Assembly: GCA_036362985.1 (NCBI GenBank)
Contig: JAYGXS010000004.1
Coordinates: forward strand, 27,841,138-27,905,137
DNA: 64,000 nt
Origin: Ligula intestinalis
Lineage: Eukaryota; Platyhelminthes; Cestoda; Diphyllobothriidea; Diphyllobothriidae
Reading direction: 5' to 3'
Notes under the pieces: model-generated
Seen by the model: only the letters and a program-made list of their open reading frames with translations
What the model was told of the DNA's origin: nothing
Database searches by the model: none
Position numbers and translations under genes: made by a program
Shown: positions 33,501-42,400 of the stretch, piece after piece
Layout: every line of letters begins with the position of its first letter
How positions within the stretch are numbered: the stretch's first letter is position 1

Positions 33501-36500
33501 ATGGGCAAAAAGCGAAGGAGAAACTATGGTAGGTGTTAACTAGGGAGGGACGGAACTGGGGGCGGAAAGCCCCCGTTAGGACCAGATATGGCGGTTTAGT
33601 AATGACCCGGTAATCAGACCTTTCTGATACACACTGATTTCTGGGGGCTTATGGCCGCACGGTTAAACTATTTTACCAATAATGATAGCAGCTGATTTAT
33701 CGCACTAAACTGGCATTTAGGTGTACATAAAATGCCCTTGGTTAGTTATGGTTGCTTAGGTAGCGTTTTAATGTTGACTGTGGAACAGCACATTCGCCAG
33801 CCAGTTCACTCAAGCCAGGATGCCGACTTTATAATACAGTACGTCCTTCCTGTTGTCTGCAAAAATCCGATACCGAATGCACTGTGCTTTTACCATATGT
33901 GTTAGACTTTCTAACAACTGCAAACACTATTTTTAAAAGCATGCGCCAAAGTAAAGTCTGTGGTATCATCCAGTCTGTGGCAAACTTCGTGTTTTCCGAA
34001 TCTCCCGCTGAAAGAAGGCGTACCTTTTGGCCTCAACCAAGTCTGGAATCATTAGCTTTTCTGAGCCCATGACTATTCTATTCAAATGCCACCCTGGCTG
34101 TTCGTAGAAAACTTATGAAATGTATGAGTTGCTCCGTATTCATCCAAAAATGGCAATTGTCAGATGATAAACGATGCATTTTATGCAGAGACGAAACCGG
34201 CGTTTTCTTAACTGGAATGTATGCTGTTTTTAGTCATGAAACTGTGAACGTACTTTTGGTGGCAAGTTGAGTTGAGGACTATCTTGGGAATGAAAAACGT
34301 ATTCAAAACTGGAAAATATACTTTTTTCGAGTAAAAATTTTGAGAAAAACGCAATCTGCTACCACATACATAAGCGTAAGAAGGAATATGTTTATGGATA
34401 GCTTTCTGTGAAACATAATGTTTTTATCAGTTTGTTACCAAAGTCAACCTGCATTTTTTTATTTTAAGGGTGTTAAATTCTCGCTTCCCTTTTATTTTTA
34501 GAACCAAGTCACGGCAGGCAACATGAACCCATTTAGGAGTATGGCCGCGGCGATTGTCAACCGGAAGTTTACTAGACAATATGTGAGTTTGAGTGCTCTT
34601 ATGTGAAAATTGTGCTTCAACAGTGGTTAACCCTCAAATTGCCGGATTTATTCGATGAGGATGAGGGAGTGGAGTGGTTACAGGTACTAGCTAAAAGGAA
34701 TGAGGCTACATGGTTTAAAAAAACTTTTTAGCTTTATACCCGATTGGGCCTGGTCAGCTTACTTGTTATTCCACAGTAGTCACATCCTGTAAATAATACA
34801 CTTCCCCCGTACGTCTACTGCTACTACTTATCTCTGTCTACTTTTGGTACAGCGTGGATAGGAAAGCGAAATCATTCCCTGCTGTGAGCGGTTCGACTTC
34901 CACTGAGGCCGTGAATTTTCACAATTGGTTTAACTAAAAAATGATCTTTGTTTATGAATTACACGGTTCTACTACTGCATCTGATGAGGGCTCCGCGACG
35001 GTATCCGAAACATTAAGCGAATTAAGTCCTTGTTCTCAACGTTTTTACTTTTGCTTATCAAAAGCAGATATTTAGCAGTTTCGTTTACCCTACCTAGAGA
35101 ACATATTCAGTTGACCCAATTGTGAAAATTTTGCGGCCTTGGTTGGAGTCGAAGCAACACGGCATTGAGGGCTTTTGCGCAGCCAACGCTCTAACATTGA
35201 GCTACGAGGCGTGCATTTAATTTCACTTGAGCCGATTTACTCACCCAACCTACTGTTCTAATGGAATCCACCATTACGATTGTAATAAGCTTACTGCTGT
35301 ATGCGTTGGACTGTCACCGAGGCCGTGAATTTTTTCACAATTGGGTCGACTGAATTATTCAAATCTGACGAATCTCATAATAATCAAGTGAGCCGAGTAG
35401 TCATTCTGGTGGATTCCAGATGATTGTTTAGGAAATCCTGCCTGGGCAGTCAGTTTGCTGTATCCGTTATGGTGGTTCCTATACGTGCAGTAGGTTGGGC
35501 GCGTAAATCGACCTAAGTGTGATTAAATTCACCGCTCACGGCGAGCCCCGCAGCTCACTGGTAGAGCGTTTGCTGCGTGAAAGCCTTCCCTGTTTTGTGG
35601 GTTCGACTCCCACTGAAGCCGCGAACGTTTCACGACTGGGTCAACTGAATAAACCAAATACAGCAAAGTCCTCTAACAATTAATGGGAATAGTCAGGTTA
35701 CTGAGTCTACTTCCTTCACATCTTCTGAATCTCAGCTTTTGAAGTAGTTGCAACTCAAACACTGAGGAATTAATGTCCGCTCTTATCTGAAACCTTCAAC
35801 TATTTGTAAGCGAGTTCGGTGTGAGAAGCCATCGTTCCATGTACGTGACAGTAGCTGGTGTAGTAAAGGAAATACTATTTGATGACATCGACCAATGCCG
35901 GCGGCGGATAAGCCAACGCATTTTGGTAAACGAAGGGGGGAGCAATTGGCAATGCCTCCAATTCAATGTGTTTTTTCTCAAATTTCTCACTCTTTGGTGG
36001 ATGGACGATTCTCTGCTCGCAACCGGAGTTCATTCGTTCCGTTCTCGAACCCCGCCAGCAGTCACATAGCATTCAGTTCTATAAACAGATTAACATTACC
36101 TACCAACACCATGGAGACTGGAATGAACATTTTTGATTAAGCCGCCATCCACGAACGTTAATAGTCCCGAGTCAAAAACCGCCAAAACAACGAGCAACTG
36201 ACTCAATGTTTGGGGTGGTGGGCATCTGATCAGCAGATCGCAGGTTGTTGTGTCGGGTGGTGCACCGTCTGGGGTCGGGTATTGTTAGGATAGCCGAGTT
36301 ATAACTCGGGCTCTCCTGAGGGCACTAGAACAAAGGAATCGGACAGGCTACCGGTGCATGCAGAACGGGCAAAGAGAGCGACCTTCCAGGGACGAAAAGC
36401 GAGCACGCAAGGACAACCACGACCGGAGTCTGTCATCCGTGAGGTTATGCCTGGCCAGGGGCAAAGCGCGCGCCAAGCGTCACCATGAGGACACGATGGC

Positions 36501-37845
36501 TGAGGCATGATGGCTCTTCGCATGGGCCACTAGCAGAGGAGCCGATAGGAAACCAAGGCTGCCGGTCCTTAAATATGACGCCGTGGACATGAGGTGCACT
36601 CTGTTGCCGAGACGCGCTACCGATGACCCGACATTCTGCTGCTGAGGTCACAGAACAGGCTGCCGAGACGACACCGGTGACAGAAGACACGTTACTGACG
36701 GACACAGAGGAGACAACGCTTATGTACCAGCAGAACTAGTAACAGTAATGTACTATCTGCTATCCTGTTCTGCCTTCTCTGCCTAACGCATACTGGGGGA
36801 TATAACCAGGGTTGGCACTGGAACACACAAGGTCATGACAGGTATGACTGGCTGGTAACAGCTAATGAGCTGGAACTGACCTTTACAGTCGCCCCTTCTT
36901 GGCCAGCTTTGTTCATTTCTCACGTTCTGAAGATTGCAGCATCTGTGTGGCACATAGAAGACAGGAACTTCAGGTCAAATCAGTAGTTACGTCCGTGGTT
37001 GACATCAATCAGACAGGCCATTGACGTAGGGAAAGGGGAGAGGAGAGTGAGGCCAATGCAGTGCTCAACTACTCAATGTGCTATTTGAAAATACCGCATG
37101 ACGCACGTGCATTCGTGATTTGGAAAACTACCAAATGGTGGAATAATTTGACTTGAAAAGTACGTCAAGCCCATTCTTTCTGTGGTTGTTGGCACCACAC
37201 GTAGGTTGGCTAGCTAATGTTGCTAAACCATTGCGTCTACGCCCATCTTTAGCCAGCTCTACCATCGTGGGTGGCATGGTGTCAGTTTGCCGCGTCAAAA
37301 TTAAATTCGAGTGTAAAGTACCAATTTTGTTGAGTTTCTGCGCTTGGAATGATTGGGGTGGCCGTGCGTTGCTTTATGAACATTTCAGAATAACTGCTGC
37401 ACTACAGGTGATAGATAACATGGAAGACTCGCAAGTTCTTAACAGAATCAGGTCTGTAACTAATAGCCAGCAGATTAGTTGAAGCTGTTAACCATTTAAA
37501 CTAATAAAACTTGCTACTACTTCTATAATAGTAGCATAATTTGTTACTCTCAAAAACTTCATTGCGTGTGGGCCAAATTTTTGCCCGATGTGTCGGCATT
37601 ACGAAGACATTTTATTGTTATTGTCGATAGTTGCCATGGCATTACTGGAGTGCGTCTGTTGAACAGTTTGCCCTTCTCTCCGTTCTTTTCAGTGTTACAT
37701 AATTGGACCATTCCTCGGATCCATATTTGGCACATTCTTTTATGAGATATTTCTCAGCGGTGCGTCCTGCTGGGCCCGTACGAAGGCTTGGCTTACTTCG
37801 CCTGATTTTGACAGGGAAAAGAACTACGCCCTAGAGAGTGCTTAA
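26977..37845 (+). CDS. aquaporin-family (MIP) channel, spliced gene, 5' exon missing
   Basis: Integral membrane channel expected to pass water or small neutral solutes. Three exons (26977-27562, 34502-34582, 37693-37845) join in frame into about 272 residues with a stop at 37843. Six membrane segments are visible: [13 protein letters not shown] (1), [11 protein letters not shown] (2), [13 protein letters not shown] (3), [10 protein letters not shown] (4), [12 protein letters not shown] (5) and [16 protein letters not shown] (6). The first pore loop reads [10 protein letters not shown] and the second GNMNPFRSM, so NPA is NPC and NPF; the selectivity-filter Arg after the second motif is kept. 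By spacing from AQP1 I place Ile, Leu, Gly and Arg at the filter (inference), more hydrophobic than a classical water channel. The acceptor at 26977 splits a codon, so the start lies in an unseen upstream exon. The family is usually about 250-320 residues, which fits. Confidence 0.88.
27563..27685 (+). other. start of intron 1, PBS-side leader of an LTR relic
   Basis: The LTR relic on the minus strand is followed by a leader of about 35 bp here, comparable to the leader at 32842 (ACACTAGCGATACTGAACTC versus ACATTGGCGACGCAGAACCC). The retroelement therefore abuts the exon donor within roughly 100 bp. Confidence 0.55.
27686..28150 (-). mobile_element. LTR relic, inverted copy
   Basis: Reverse complement of 32471-32841. 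Shared blocks include TGTAACGGTG, AATTACGCCCT, AAGGAAGAACACAATAAG, GGGCATAATTCTGG, TGATCTCCAGCG and GGGGTGACAG. On its own strand it ends CCGTTACA, and the base triplet where the primer-binding site should start is TAG rather than TGG, indicating decay. The outer end near 28150 is uncertain. Confidence 0.65.
27861..28012. repeat. two tandem ~76-bp units inside the LTR relic
   Basis: Units 27861-27940 and 27941-28012 share CTCT-x-G-x-CCCGCCT, GCAAGCCCCG/GTAAGCCCCG, CATTGGGAGCGGACT, TCCGCTT and GCAACT. The inverted LTR at 32471 has a single equivalent, so the duplication arose in this copy. Confidence 0.75.
28151..28837. other. intron 1, nothing recognised
   Basis: No repeat pairing or exon found. 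Short open frames at 28057-28272 and 28407-28607 resemble nothing known. Confidence 0.3.
28838..29140 (-). repeat. dispersed repeat family B, copy 2
   Basis: High similarity to 10360-10680 in the opposite orientation; the outer end reads GATTGATGCATGAGTCATCG, the same motif as the hairpin arms at 20492-20620. Confidence 0.8.
29141..30284. other. intron 1, nothing recognised
   Basis: No exon, RNA or paired repeat identified. Confidence 0.3.
30285..30500 (+). repeat. tRNA-derived SINE-1, diverged
   Basis: Box B GGTCGCGGGTTCGAGCC, then GAAATGGTCATTCCCGACTC and CTTAACTTTGGTGGTAACG, matching the body of SINE-1 with drift in the TCTTTGTCGGTA block. The box A side is poor. Confidence 0.6.
30501..31212. 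other. intron 1, no supported gene
   Basis: Several overlapping frames on both strands (30628-31073) are GC-driven and match no family. A short CA-rich patch at 31163-31182 marks the boundary with the LINE fragment. Confidence 0.3.
31213..32048 (-). pseudogene. LINE APE-type endonuclease domain, RT missing
   Basis: An open minus-strand frame covers an apurinic-endonuclease-like domain of a non-LTR retrotransposon, which nicks target DNA for target-primed reverse transcription. It runs from [10 protein letters not shown] (the Asn of the active site) through [11 protein letters not shown] (metal-binding Glu), [19 protein letters not shown] (catalytic Asp/Asn), TNTYF and DGDTDHRLI (the terminal Asp-His pair, with Thr where Ser is usual). 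Translation is open from about 32048, above the first Met at 31956. After QGKRPPG the sequence leaves the family and runs into a CA-rich patch, so the RT is absent. The domain has no stop codon, unusual for such a fragment and suggesting a young insertion. It sits antisense in aquaporin intron 1. Confidence 0.85.
32049..32470. other. intron 1, nothing recognised
   Basis: Could include the 5' UTR of the LINE fragment, since it lies directly upstream of the endonuclease frame. GC content is higher than the rest of the intron. Confidence 0.3.
32471..32841 (+). mobile_element. LTR relic with adjacent primer-binding site
   Basis: Starts about TGTGTCTCACG and ends CCGTTACA, consistent with TG...CA termini. 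It is matched over its length by the inverted copy at 27686-28150. The size (about 370 bp) fits Ty3/gypsy-type LTRs. No gag or pol frame follows. Because the two LTR copies point in opposite directions they are not the two ends of one element. Confidence 0.6.
32845..32862 (+). promoter_or_regulatory. putative retroelement primer-binding site
   Basis: TGGCGACGCAGAACCC lies three bases after the LTR end and begins with TGG, the complement of a tRNA 3' CCA end. The tRNA was not identified. Confidence 0.45.
32863..34501. other. end of intron 1, nothing recognised
   Basis: AT-rich. The last bases before 34502 are a T-rich tract ending TTTTTAG, the exon's acceptor. No gag or other coding relic was recognised downstream of the LTR. 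Confidence 0.35.
34502..34582 (+). CDS. aquaporin exon with the NPF loop
   Basis: An 81-nt exon, phase 0 at both ends, bounded by TTTTTAG (acceptor to 34501) and TAT|GTGAGT (donor from 34583). It encodes [20 protein letters not shown] and seven further residues. This is the second re-entrant pore loop; NPF is at 34526-34534 and the filter Arg follows it at once. It has no stop and is too short to appear among ATG-to-stop open frames. Confidence 0.85.
34861..34945 (+). repeat. SINE-2, copy a (partial head)
   Basis: Box B-like GCGGTTCGACTTCCACTGAG followed by GTGAATTTTCACAATTGGTT, the body sequence shared by three neighbours. Confidence 0.6.
34975..35045 (+). repeat. isolated PLE-type 3' end
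   Basis: TCTGATGAGGGCTCCGCGAC then GAAACATTAAGCGAATTAAG; variant of the GAAACGTCAGGCGAATAAAC signature at 38270. Confidence 0.55.
35104..35214 (-). repeat. SINE-2, copy b
   Basis: On minus: CCTCGTAGCTCAATGTTAGA (box A), CTTCGACTCC (box B position, one change) and ATTTTCACAATTGGGTCAAC. The head resembles a tRNA, but arms do not close cleanly. Confidence 0.65.
35290..35355 (+). repeat. SINE-2, copy c (body only)
   Basis: GAGGCCGTGAATTTTTTCAC then AATTGGGTCGACTGAA; the tRNA-like head is missing or unrecognisable. Confidence 0.55.
35545..35652 (+). repeat. SINE-2, copy d, best preserved
   Basis: Box A GCAGCTCACTGGTAGAGCG, box B GTGGGTTCGACTCCCAC with a perfect T-arm stem, then GTTTCACGACTGGGTCAACT. 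The tRNA-like head is the clearest of the four; the attached body argues for a SINE rather than a tRNA gene. Confidence 0.65.
35660..36189. other. intron 2, nothing recognised
   Basis: Overlapping short frames on both strands at 35796-36140; none resembles a known protein. Confidence 0.3.
36190..36285 (+). repeat. possible highly diverged SINE-1
   Basis: GAGCAACTGACTCAATGTTT and CAGATCGCAGGTTGTTG occupy positions like box A and box B of SINE-1, but the body is not recognisable. Confidence 0.3.
36290..36745. other. GC-rich island in intron 2
   Basis: About 450 bp with clearly higher GC than its flanks. Minus-strand frames (36299-36523, 36445-36705) resemble nothing known. It may be part of an unclassified transposon. 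Confidence 0.3.
36746..37692. other. end of intron 2, nothing recognised
   Basis: The acceptor for the last aquaporin exon is CGTTCTTTTCAG ending at 37692. No other feature supported. Confidence 0.35.
37693..37845 (+). CDS. aquaporin last exon with membrane segment 6
   Basis: Phase-0 start after the TTCTTTTCAG acceptor. It encodes [20 protein letters not shown], then a hydrophilic tail of 30 residues containing [13 protein letters not shown], and stops with TAA at 37843-37845. The stop is followed by GGTAAC, so an extra splice site cannot be excluded but is not needed. Confidence 0.85.
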   Translation, partial: CYIIGPFLGSIFGTFFYEIFLSGASCWARTKAWLTSPDFDREKNYALESA

Positions 37846-38239
37846 GGTAACTCACATACAGATACCTATGCACTGCACAGTTTATTTACTTTCCTTCTAT
37901 CTCGCTGACCTGCCTTGGCCTTGCTTATGATAATCTGTGCGAGACAGTCGAGGGCGTGGCTCCGTCTTGCACTCAAATCAACCAATCTTTGGCTTGCCAT
38001 CTGAAGGACCTTTTCCCAGTCGGCTGGCTACTTTCTGCAATGCTTGTGAAATCCGTTTTGCGTCGCTTTGTAAATACTTTTATGATGGGTAAACACTCTA
38101 TGAGCACTGGCTGTCGTCATGGCTAGTAGTAACGTTTTACGGCTGGACTGTGCTAGTGTTTACACCTGATCAGTGAGCACAGTTGCTTTAATTTGCCAAT
38201 ACAAGCGAACATCCGTGTCCTTTCTGACCTTTCTGCTAC
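37846..38239 (+). other. putative 3' UTR and downstream DNA of the aquaporin gene
   Basis: No AATAAA was seen before 38288, where one lies inside a PLE 3' end. The true polyadenylation site is unknown. Confidence 0.3.
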
Positions 38240-38335
38240 TCATGTCTCTGATGACGAATCCGCGACGGATATCGAAACGTCAGGCGAATAAACATATTGT
38301 CCCAGCGATCGAGTCTTCTTCTTCTTCTCAGTTGC
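38240..38335 (+). repeat. isolated PLE-type 3' end
   Basis: CTGATGACGAATCCGCGACG, then GAAACGTCAGGCGAATAAAC and GTCCCAGCGATCGAGTCTTC with a CTT-rich tail. No coding part upstream, so a strongly 5'-truncated insertion. Confidence 0.65.
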
Positions 38336-38339
38336 TTTA

Positions 38340-39940
38340 ATGTATGACTTATTGAATAGGTCCACAGTGCATTAATTAAAATCGAATGAGGAGAGAGGGT
38401 TAGCACACTGTATAAAGAGAGGAGTTAGATTTGGCTGACTTCGCGTAGTCAAATTCACTTATTTGCACCGTTTAAGTTTAGATACCTGAACTCCAGTCCG
38501 GGCATGATTATATATCTTCCGGATTTAAGCTGTAAATCATGCTTTCTCCGTACCTGTATGATGTTGAGTAATGAAGAAGGCATCTCTCTGCCAAGTCTCC
38601 TTAGCACTTTGTAGTTACCCACTCATACTCCTTTTGGCGACTCAAAAGTATGGCGTTCTTTCTTGCACGTTCAGACGCAGCCTTGTCTAGCCACCAAAAT
38701 GCCATTCACCAGTGCGTGCAGAGCTGACCTACAGTCTGGCGGTTAACGCCACAAACAGGGGGCAAGACGCAGGAATAACAACCCACCTTACCCCAGCGTC
38801 CCTACGTTAATTTCCAGGGAGAGCAGGGATACTATAAAAGTTAGCGTTCAGGTTACAGTTGGAGGTCATGTAGGGCTGTGGTTGAGGTTTGGTTAAGATC
38901 TAAGTTTAGAGACATGGTAACTGTAACACCTATGGCTTTGACTCGATACTTTTTATCCTTACTGGAATTTTACGCGAAGCCACCTGCATTTCCGAGGGAG
39001 TGGGGGGGTGTTCCTATTCCTGCGTCTTACCTGAAGACGTTAGTGTCGTAAATTTGGCGACTTGGATTTTTAAAAACTAGCGAATTGCTGGAAAACAATC
39101 TGGCGACTTGATCTACTGATAGGAAGACTTCATTGAAAGTACAGGCTGGCGGACGTTGGGACAATCATTGAAATAGCCTTATTATGGGTCTGTATTTTAA
39201 ACGGTAAAACAGTCGTTAACTAGTGAAGGTGAACAATTCTGACACGCAGTCAGAATGAGGAAGAGGGTTGACAACACTGTAAAACCCAAACGGACAAAAC
39301 TAGCCATTATCCAATCGTGGCGTTTTGAAAGCGTTTTTCCAATTTCCGTCTTGAATGTATGCACCAAGTGTGAAGAGGAAGTAAGATGGTTCATAGTATA
39401 TATCAGGAAAGGCCTCCTTTTTCAATGTCACCGGTCACTAACAGGGGGTTGTGCTCAGTCCTACTCTCTTAAATAGTTTTATACTTCGCAAATGTATGTA
39501 CGTGTTCGAGTTCCAGGTCTACATGCGAGAAAAGAAGACGAAGAAAAAACAAGGATGAAGAGGAAGTCTGCTCGAACGCGTCGGAACAATTCGTTTATCA
39601 TTCTGAAATTTTGAACTAATACAGGAATCAATCGTCAGAATAGTAGCAGTAATGGTACGAGTCAACTTTTTAGGGGTTACGAGCCAAGTAACGCAAATAA
39701 ACTTCACAATAGCCAACCTGCATAATTCAGCACTGTGTCCTGTCTAGGACTGTGGTAACCCCAAAAATTCGTTCTCAAATTGAGCCGCATGTTCACATTC
39801 CAGTTGTATGTATAGGTAAGGAAGAAGGCTCTTCGAACACCGAAACCGTTTCTGCTCTTTCAAACTCGTACAGGAGTCCACTGTCAGAGATAAAAGCGGC
39901 AAAAGGCAACAGTTAGAAGAAAGAACCCCATGAAACATCG
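38340..39940. other. intergenic, nothing supported
   Basis: Short open frames at 39197-39476 and 39519-39947 resemble nothing known; no paired repeat found. Confidence 0.3.
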
Positions 39941-39944
39941 ACAA

Positions 39945-40137
39945 CACCAGTTCGGATATGACTCGGCACGCCTCTGTATGCCGGCGTCAGATCGATACAT
40001 CGATTTACTGAGTTCTCATCTTGTCGCAGGCTTTAATCAATTCTTGACCTGTATTGCTCCCGGCGTTCTCGATTATCTTGACGGCTCCGAAAGTAAATTC
40101 ATGGACTGGAATGTGCGTTTGAGCAATCATATAAGAT
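39945..40137 (-). pseudogene. PLE1-type endonuclease tail, frameshifted
   Basis: Minus-strand reading gives HEFTFGAVKIIENAGS, then TGQELIKACDKM and a stop. A change of frame continues with NSVNRCIDLTPAYRG. This parallels the PLE1 endonuclease (GHEFN, TGRELIEAW, NSVN, then a PSYVALRGY-like segment), so it is a second, 5'-truncated copy of that subfamily placed just beyond the 3' end of PLE2. Confidence 0.72.
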
Positions 40138-40351
40138 AATTCGTTGCCCTTCCTACAGCCAGCTTACGTTGATGTATGTGCTATACGGACATGTGTTATG
40201 AATATTCGAAAATATGCGAGGGCCAGGTTATTGAATAGAAGGCGGCAAGACGTTCTCTGGGACCAATATTTTTATTTGCCCGACGTTTAGGACTCTCACT
40301 CGAGGCCATTGTCAAGGAATAATAAAATGTACAGCTCACCGTGTATTTAGC

Positions 40352-40692
40352 TCAAGGCTGCTGGGAATGACCTTCAGCTCTGCTATCGATTTTGTGCGCA
40401 ACGCCTGTTAATTGGATCTGCGTGCGAGTGCCATGTCTCTTGCAAGAGGCGTGAGATTCGGTTGTCTGACGCAGTATTCGCACGTGTTCGAAATCGAAGC
40501 CATGCCCTAGCTTGGATGCATTAGCGACTACCAAAGAAAACTTGTCATTCCGTCCCACGGCGAGTACATGCTGGTGCATTCTCGTGAGAACCCGTTTGCC
40601 GGTTTCGCCAACATAATTGGCTTGACCACAAAGCCAGTCGATGCGGTAAATGACACCGGACTTTTGGTTAACGGGTACTGGGTCTTAAGGCC
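40352..40692 (-). pseudogene. PLE2 GIY-YIG endonuclease domain
   Basis: After an in-frame stop at about 40696, the frame reads DPVPVNQKSGVIYRIDWLCG, then QANYVGETGKRVLTRMHQH and LGHGFDFEHVRILR. Both halves of the GIY-YIG signature (VIY and YVGET) are intact, with the conserved Arg after them, unlike PLE1. The frame is open for about 113 codons. It differs in frame from the RT segment 40955-41359, so the two are not joined as they stand. Confidence 0.8.
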
Positions 40693-40954
40693 GCATAAGT
40701 TGTCTGCAGATTGTTGCTTCTGGCCTGTGAGCAACGCAAATCCCAAATTCGCTGAGCAGTCAAGTGAATTCTTCTGATACACCAGCAATATAAGGTATTG
40801 CTCGCCAGCGTGTCGGTTCTGGCCTTCCCGTTGGTTTTCTTTTTGCTCCTCACCTGCATTTCTCGACGAATGCGCCAGGATAACCATTCATTGTGAAAAG
40901 TATCCGCAGATATTTGACTTCAGCCTTCTTGTCGGCTGGTTCGCTGCAGTGGGT

Positions 40955-42048
40955 TTATACGCGGCGATATAGCGTTCGCACGCAGCTGCGTTTGTGCGTG
41001 GCGGGATGGTTGCTGAGGTAACTCAGAATACGTGAGGTATTTGTCGCCTTTCTGTTAACTGTTGTAATGAGTTCCCCACCGCCTTTTATGCACACCAGCA
41101 CCTCAAGGAACGGCAACTGGCAGTCTTCTTCTTCCATCATCGTGAACTGGATGTCAGGGAAGATGGAATTAAGATTCCCTGTGAAATCCTCAATCTCGTC
41201 TTGACTGATGATAACAAAAAACGTATCGTCAACATACCGGATCCACAGTCGTGCTCGATAGTGGTCGAAAGCCAGTGCCTCTAGTCGTTGTAACACTGTC
41301 TCGGCAATCAGGCCGGACAACGGCGACCCCATTAGTGTACCTTTTATTTGCTCGTACACGGTTCCTTTGAAGGTGAAAAAAGTGCTCAGGCAGTGTTTCA
41401 GGAGCCCAATAAGATTACTTATTTTGCGCTTTAATTCTGTCTCATTGTACTATCTTTCTAACAGGGTTTGCATTGTTTCCATGCAAGATGTTGTGGTATC
41501 GAGGTGAAAAGTGAGGTCACATCGAATGATACCACCACTTTATCCTGTGTTAGTCGAATACCCTGCAGCTTTTATATGAATTGCTCGGCTGACTTGATAG
41601 TTGTTGCAGAGCCCTCTGTTAGAAATTTGAGACGTTGAAACAGCCACTTGGCTAGGCCAAACGTTGGAGCGTCTCTGAAGGAAACGATTGTTCATAGAGG
41701 TATTCCTGGTTTGTGGACCTTGGGGAGGCCATAGAATCTTGCGAGTGCTACATCATTTGGTTTCATCGTTTGCCAGTCGATCTGTGTTATTGCCTTTGAC
41801 TTCCGAAGACTTGCCAGGTCTTTGTTGATGCTGTTGACTAGCTTCTTCATTGGGTCATCCTCCCGAGGGATGTAGGCGGTTCTATCGCCCAAAAGTGTCA
41901 TGAATTTGTTGACGTAGTCCTCTTTGTTTAGAATAACTGTCGACCGTCCTTTGTCGGCAGGCAGAATGACAATGGTTTTGTCGGCCTTTGGTATCCGTAG
42001 TGCTTCGCTTTCTGTTTTTGAGAGCATCTTGCGTTTTTTATGGGACAT
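40955..42048 (-). pseudogene. PLE2 reverse transcriptase, interrupted by stops
   Basis: From 42048 the frame reads SESEALRIP-type sequence (KTESEALRIPKADKT), VILPADKGRSTVIL and ARFYGLPKVHKP, then a TGA (about 41692-41694), then TIVSFRDAPTFGLAKWL, a TAA at about 41577, then VVVSFDVTSLFTSIP, which holds motif A. After a further frame change, 41359-40955 gives GTLMGSPLSGLI, LWIRYVDDTFF with the catalytic YVDD intact, PFLEVLV and KRSCVRTLYRR. The catalytic residues survive while the reading frame does not: two nonsense codons and at least one frameshift. Confidence 0.82.
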
Positions 42049-42400
42049 TAGTCTGGAGGAGATTCGCTGTCGTAGCAGATTTCGGCTTTCTTCGGGAATT
42101 GGAGCTTCGCGAATGAAAGATTCCGAAGCTGCGATGAAGTCAAGTCTGACCTGGGTATTATCAAAGACAGTTTAGGCGCGAGATACGATACACTACTCAA
42201 TACTACCCCGTGAGATTTATTCACCTTTTCTTCTTCGGACGATGCGAAGAATTTACCAGTAGCTCTGATATTCTTGTGGGCCTGGCGAGTATTGACCCGA
42301 AATACCCTTTTAACCTTTGCTTTTCGTGGTTGATACACCTTTTCAAATCTGTTAGAAGTATTTCTCACAGAGGACGAGGTACAGCACAATTGTGCTGGCC

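Larger units (their letters stand above)
40240..42400 (-). mobile_element. Penelope-like retroelement, copy 2 (PLE2)
   Basis: Minus-strand order: N-terminal region from about 42389, RT from 42048 to 40955, GIY-YIG endonuclease 40692-40352, then a 3' signature with GTCCTAAACGTCGGGCAAAT at about 40290. This is the most complete mobile element in the window. It differs from PLE1 in sequence throughout, so it belongs to another subfamily. Terminal duplications and the 5' end were not found. Confidence 0.85.

Noticed and set aside
35545..35652. tRNA gene
   Set aside because: Good box A and B and T-arm, but the sequence continues into a body shared with three neighbours, as in a SINE. The same holds for 22561, 24690 and 58548.
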